A DNA stretch of 64,000 nucleotides, taken from the NCBI RefSeq assembly GCF_026723865.1, contig NZ_CP113529.1:3162001-3226000 (forward strand). Reading direction: 5' to 3'. Positions within the stretch are counted from its first letter, which is position 1. The number at the start of each line of letters is the position of its first letter. A program made the translations under genes and the position numbers. The stretch comes from Mycobacterium sp. Aquia_216. GTDB taxonomy: Bacteria > Actinomycetota > Actinomycetes > Mycobacteriales > Mycobacteriaceae. Below the pieces are notes generated by a model, which did not search any database, had not been told where the DNA came from, and was given only the letters and a program-made list of their open reading frames with translations. Positions 61,170-64,000 of the stretch are shown here, piece after piece.

Positions 61170-62843
61170 CTAACCCGATCCCGTTGCGGTGGGCTGGCTT
61201 TCGGCAGCGACCTGCTTGGCCCAGCGGTAGTCGGCCTTGCCGGCCGGCGAGCGCTGGACCTTGGCCGTGCGGACGATGGCCTTCGGCAGCTTGTATCGAG
61301 CGATGTGTTGCTGGCATGTCTTGAGCAGCTCCTCGTCGGAGGGGTCCCTGCCCTCGACGAGTTGAACGATCGCGACCACCTCATTGCCCCAGCGTTCCGA
61401 GGGTCGACCGGTGACCACCACGTCATAGATATCGGGGTGCTCGGCCATTGCGGCTTCCACCTCTTCGGCGAAGATCTTCTCGCCGCCGGAGTTGATCGTG
61501 ACGGAATCGCGTCCCAGCAGCTCGATCCTGCCATCGGTGAGAAAGCGGGCCCGGTCGCCCGGCACCGACCAGCGCACCCCGTCGATCGTCGGGAAGGTGC
61601 GTGCGGTCTTCTCAGCGTCGGCCAAATACCCGAGCGGGATCAGGGCACGGCGTGCCAACCACCCTTCACCGTCTCCGGGTGCCAGGACGCGACTGAAATC
61701 ATCGGCTACCACTGCTGTCTCGGAGCCTGGATTGAACGTGGCCATCGTGCCCGGGCTCGTTTCGGTCGACATCGTATTCATCTGCATACCCGACTCCGAG
61801 GCCCCCACGGCGTCGATGACCACCAGGTGCGGCAGCGCGGCGGTGATCCGATTTCGCAGGTTCGGGGTCAGGGGCGCACCGCCGTTGGTGATCGAGAACA
61901 ACCCGGACAGGTCGTAGCTGCCGCGCTCGATCTCGTCGACGAGCGGTCGTGCGATCGCGTCGCCGACCACCGGGATGCTCATGACCCGCTCGCGTTCCGC
62001 CAACGCCAGGATCTGGTTGGCCCGGATGCTCTCGACATCGTCCGGGATCGCCACCCAGCCGCCCATGGTCATGATCTGAAACGTCGCCCACTGGGCCGCT
62101 CCGTGCATGAGCGGCGGGATGAGGAGCACGGAGGCGAAGCCGCCCGCATTCGCGGCACGCTCGGCGAGCTCGTCGTAGGAGGCCAACGCCTCCTCGGCCC
62201 CGAAAGGCCTTCCGCCCATTGACGAGACGAAGATGTCGTTCTGACGCCACAGGACGCCCTTCGGCATCCCCGTGGTGCCGCCGGTGTAGAGCATGTACAG
62301 GTCGTCCCCACTGGGAGCGGGCATTCCGGCGGGCGGGGGCGGTGTCTCGACGATCGATTCGTAATCCACCGCACCGGGTAGCAGCGGCTGGCCGGAATCG
62401 TCTGCCACCTGGATCAGGAATTCCAGTTGGGGGAGTTGATCACGAATTGACGCGACTCGAGGTGCGAACTCGGCGCTGTACACCAGGGCGCGGGCTCGCG
62501 CGTTGGTGAGCAAATAGACGAGCTCGGCATCGACGTAGCGATAGTTGACGTTGAATGGTGCGATTCGCGACCGATAGGCCCCGATCATCGCCTCCAGATA
62601 CTGGTTGCCGTTGCGCAGGTACAACCCGATGTGATCCTGGCCGGATTCGTGGCCCTGCAGTTGATCCCGTTCGGTGTGACATCCCAGTCCCAGCGAGGTC
62701 AGGTAGTGGGCGACGCCGTCTACGCGTGCGTCCGTGTCGGCGTAGGTCCATTCCCGGCCCCGCCACAACAACACCCGTTGCTTCGGAAGTGCCTGTGCCA
62801 GCGTCGAAAACACCCTCGACAGGTTGAATCCGCTATCACCCAT
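61170..62843 (-). CDS. Acyl-CoA ligase (FadD type)
   Basis: 557 residues, ATG at 62843 with AAGGAGAG upstream. YTGGTTGMPKGVLWRQ ATP loop near 190-205, DAVGASESGMQMN, GWLARRALIPLGYL, then GRDSVTINSGGEKIF hinge and RSPAGKADYRW with the adenylating Lys. The pattern matches FadD19/FadD3-like ligases that activate steroid-derived and long-chain acids. It lies between two TetR genes, the upstream one (62916) being only 72 bases away on the same strand. Confidence 0.88.
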   Translation of the reverse strand: MGDSGFNLSRVFSTLAQALPKQRVLLWRGREWTYADTDARVDGVAHYLTSLGLGCHTERDQLQGHESGQDHIGLYLRNGNQYLEAMIGAYRSRIAPFNVNYRYVDAELVYLLTNARARALVYSAEFAPRVASIRDQLPQLEFLIQVADDSGQPLLPGAVDYESIVETPPPPAGMPAPSGDDLYMLYTGGTTGMPKGVLWRQNDIFVSSMGGRPFGAEEALASYDELAERAANAGGFASVLLIPPLMHGAAQWATFQIMTMGGWVAIPDDVESIRANQILALAERERVMSIPVVGDAIARPLVDEIERGSYDLSGLFSITNGGAPLTPNLRNRITAALPHLVVIDAVGASESGMQMNTMSTETSPGTMATFNPGSETAVVADDFSRVLAPGDGEGWLARRALIPLGYLADAEKTARTFPTIDGVRWSVPGDRARFLTDGRIELLGRDSVTINSGGEKIFAEEVEAAMAEHPDIYDVVVTGRPSERWGNEVVAIVQLVEGRDPSDEELLKTCQQHIARYKLPKAIVRTAKVQRSPAGKADYRWAKQVAAESQPTATGSG

Positions 62844-62915
62844 GACTCTCCTTGAAAGTTCTCCGGTCTTCGCCGGTGGGGTTGAATGATCCAATTCACT
62901 TGTGCGGTCGGCTAA

Positions 62916-63509
62916 TCAGGCCCCCGAGGCGCCCAAGATGAGGTTGACCGCTTCTTCGAGTTGCCCGGCGATCTCGTCGTAGGTGACGAATCGCGCCGTC
63001 ATCAGGGCGCCGGCGAACGTCATCTGCAGGGTGGATTTCACGGCGCGCGGCCAGCCCGGGCCCAGCGCGGCTGCGATCCGCTTGGACACTTCGTCGCCGA
63101 TCTGTTCACGCAACGGCTGAACCGCCGGATCGTCGGCCATCAACGCCGCGCCGCAAGCTGCGCTCAATTCGGGCTCGTCGGCCACGGCCACCGCCATGTC
63201 CCGCAGCGTCGCGCTCACCCGGGTCTTGGTGGTCTCGTTGACGTCCGTGTGCAGCGGCAGTGCACGCAGAAAACGCAGATAGACAGCGGCGACCAAGGCG
63301 CTCTTCGAGGGAAAGTACGTGTAGGCGCTGGCCGGCGACACGCCGGCGCGGGCGGCCACGGCACGCATCGTCAGGTTGGCGTAGGACGTTTCGCGCAGCT
63401 CTTCCAGCCCGGCCTCGAGGACCTTGCGGATCGTTTGGCCTGGCCGGCGATCCGAGCGGCGCGCGCCTCCGGCGCCGTCCACGGCGTGAGAAGCCACTTC
63501 TCTAGACAC
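62916..63509 (-). CDS. TetR-family regulator
   Basis: 197 residues, GTG start. HTH: RKVLEAGLEELRETSYANLT, then VAARAGVSPASAYTYFPSKS. C-terminal half helical. Upstream lies an inverted repeat (63514-63530) suited to autoregulation. It is the first gene of the unit leading into FadD. Confidence 0.85.
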   Translation of the reverse strand: MSREVASHAVDGAGGARRSDRRPGQTIRKVLEAGLEELRETSYANLTMRAVAARAGVSPASAYTYFPSKSALVAAVYLRFLRALPLHTDVNETTKTRVSATLRDMAVAVADEPELSAACGAALMADDPAVQPLREQIGDEVSKRIAAALGPGWPRAVKSTLQMTFAGALMTARFVTYDEIAGQLEEAVNLILGASGA

Positions 63510-63513
63510 CCGT

Positions 63514-63530
63514 CCAGTGTAGGAAACTGG
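63514..63530. promoter_or_regulatory. Inverted repeat CCAGT-N7-ACTGG
   Basis: Perfect five-base arms around seven bases, five bases upstream of the TetR start at 63509. Likely an operator for that regulator. The remaining bases to 63693 show no gene. Confidence 0.45.
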
Positions 63531-63693
63531 ATGCGTGCGGCCAACAACACCGCCCCATCGCCGCTAAACGGGACGGTGAAGCGCCAACGCCATCTCACTC
63601 GGCTGGCCGAGGACGGGCTGCCTGCACTAAATACAGACAGTTGTCCAGAATTTGCGGCCATTCGTGGCTTGGGTGAGTCGTAAGGTGACGGCT

Positions 63694-64000
63694 GTGACCA
63701 GGGAGGACCAGCGCCGTTGGGACGAGCGGTACACGAGTAAGAAACCGGTCGCCGCGGATGCGGTCGGACTCCCCGGCGTCTTCGCCGACTATGCGGACGC
63801 TTTCCCGACTACGGGGAGGGCTCTCGATATCGCGTGTGGCCAGGGATTCGTGACCGTCTGGCTGGCGCAGCGAGGGTTGGAGGCCGTGGGATTGGACGTC
63901 TCCGCAGTGGCCGTCGGCCAAGCCCGGGAGCTGGCGCGGCACAGCGGCGTCGCCGACCGCTGCCGTTTTGACGTCCTGGATCTCGACGACGGCTTGCCGG
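63694..64000 (+). CDS. 5' part of a class I SAM-dependent methyltransferase
   Basis: About 102 codons run to the right edge without a stop. GTG at 63694 (or GTG three codons upstream) opens VTREDQRRWDERYTSKKPV. The SAM-binding motif ALDIACGQGFVTVWLAQRG and acidic strand-2 end VGLDVSAVAV are clear, as is motif II-like FDVLDLDDG. The layout is like UbiE/tellurite-resistance-type methyltransferases; the acceptor is not visible. Divergent from the TetR gene. Confidence 0.8.
   Translation, partial: MTREDQRRWDERYTSKKPVAADAVGLPGVFADYADAFPTTGRALDIACGQGFVTVWLAQRGLEAVGLDVSAVAVGQARELARHSGVADRCRFDVLDLDDGLP

Overview
The window looks like chromosomal DNA of a mycobacterium, most likely a non-tuberculous species. 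The DNA is GC-rich with frequent GTG/TTG starts. It carries an FHA-domain ABC transporter of the Rv1747 type, a SigF-family sigma factor, a 13E12-type HNH endonuclease, a cutinase-like protein, a mycofactocin-type SDR, and many acyl-CoA ligases, acyl-CoA dehydrogenases, P450s and TetR regulators. All family names are recalled from protein motifs; no database search was possible. I saw no tRNA, rRNA, CRISPR array or intact insertion sequence.

Layout. (1) 1-8.0 kb: a second hsa-like module for aromatic-ring opening. It has a KstD-like flavoprotein, an HsaC-like extradiol dioxygenase and an HsaA-like hydroxylase in one leftward operon, divergent from a GlxA/AraC regulator. A haloalkane-dehalogenase-like fusion protein and an HsaD-like C-C hydrolase follow. 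(2) 8-14 kb: small enzymes, an SDR and the FHA/ABC exporter. (3) 14.3-23.4 kb: a tightly packed operon that parallels the M. tuberculosis igr side-chain operon (two FadE subunits, two MaoC-type hydratase subunits, an Ltp2-like aldolase, a DUF35 protein), continued by an HSL-type esterase, a Baeyer-Villiger-type monooxygenase and an acyl-CoA ligase. (4) 23.4-33.5 kb: a DMT permease, a decayed SDR, an alpha/beta hydrolase, small membrane and secreted proteins, an acyl-CoA ligase/class II aldolase/amidohydrolase set, a methyltransferase and a nitronate monooxygenase. (5) 33.6-39 kb: sulfatase, flavin monooxygenase, Gfo/Idh oxidoreductase, TIM-barrel isomerase and a lipoprotein. (6) 39-47.5 kb: TetR followed by P450, mycofactocin-type SDR, enoyl-CoA hydratase, a fused double CaiB CoA-transferase, a second SDR and an APH-like kinase. 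(7) 47.5-55.5 kb: HNH endonuclease, two M24 peptidase-fold proteins (one lacking metal ligands), a broken amidohydrolase, SDR, P450, TetR with a clear operator, a broken lipoprotein and an intact lipoprotein. (8) 55.5-64 kb: SigF paralogue, SDR, a duplicated YbjQ-like protein, cutinase, a 33-residue protein beside a TetR, FadD, TetR and the start of a methyltransferase.

How it works together (inference). Most of the window is catabolic. Region 3 can be read as one route: the ligase loads a branched or steroid-type acid onto CoA, the FadE pair desaturates, the MaoC pair hydrates, the Ltp2/DUF35 pair performs a retro-aldol cleavage leaving a ketone, and the monooxygenase plus esterase could open that ketone through an ester. 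Region 1 supplies a ring-cleavage set, and region 6 an oxidation and CoA-transfer set for a hydroxylated terpenoid or steroid. Several genes are decaying (SDR at 24.3 kb, amidohydrolase at 51.3 kb, lipoprotein at 54.6 kb, a tail fragment at 6.4 kb), which fits an accessory, turning-over region.
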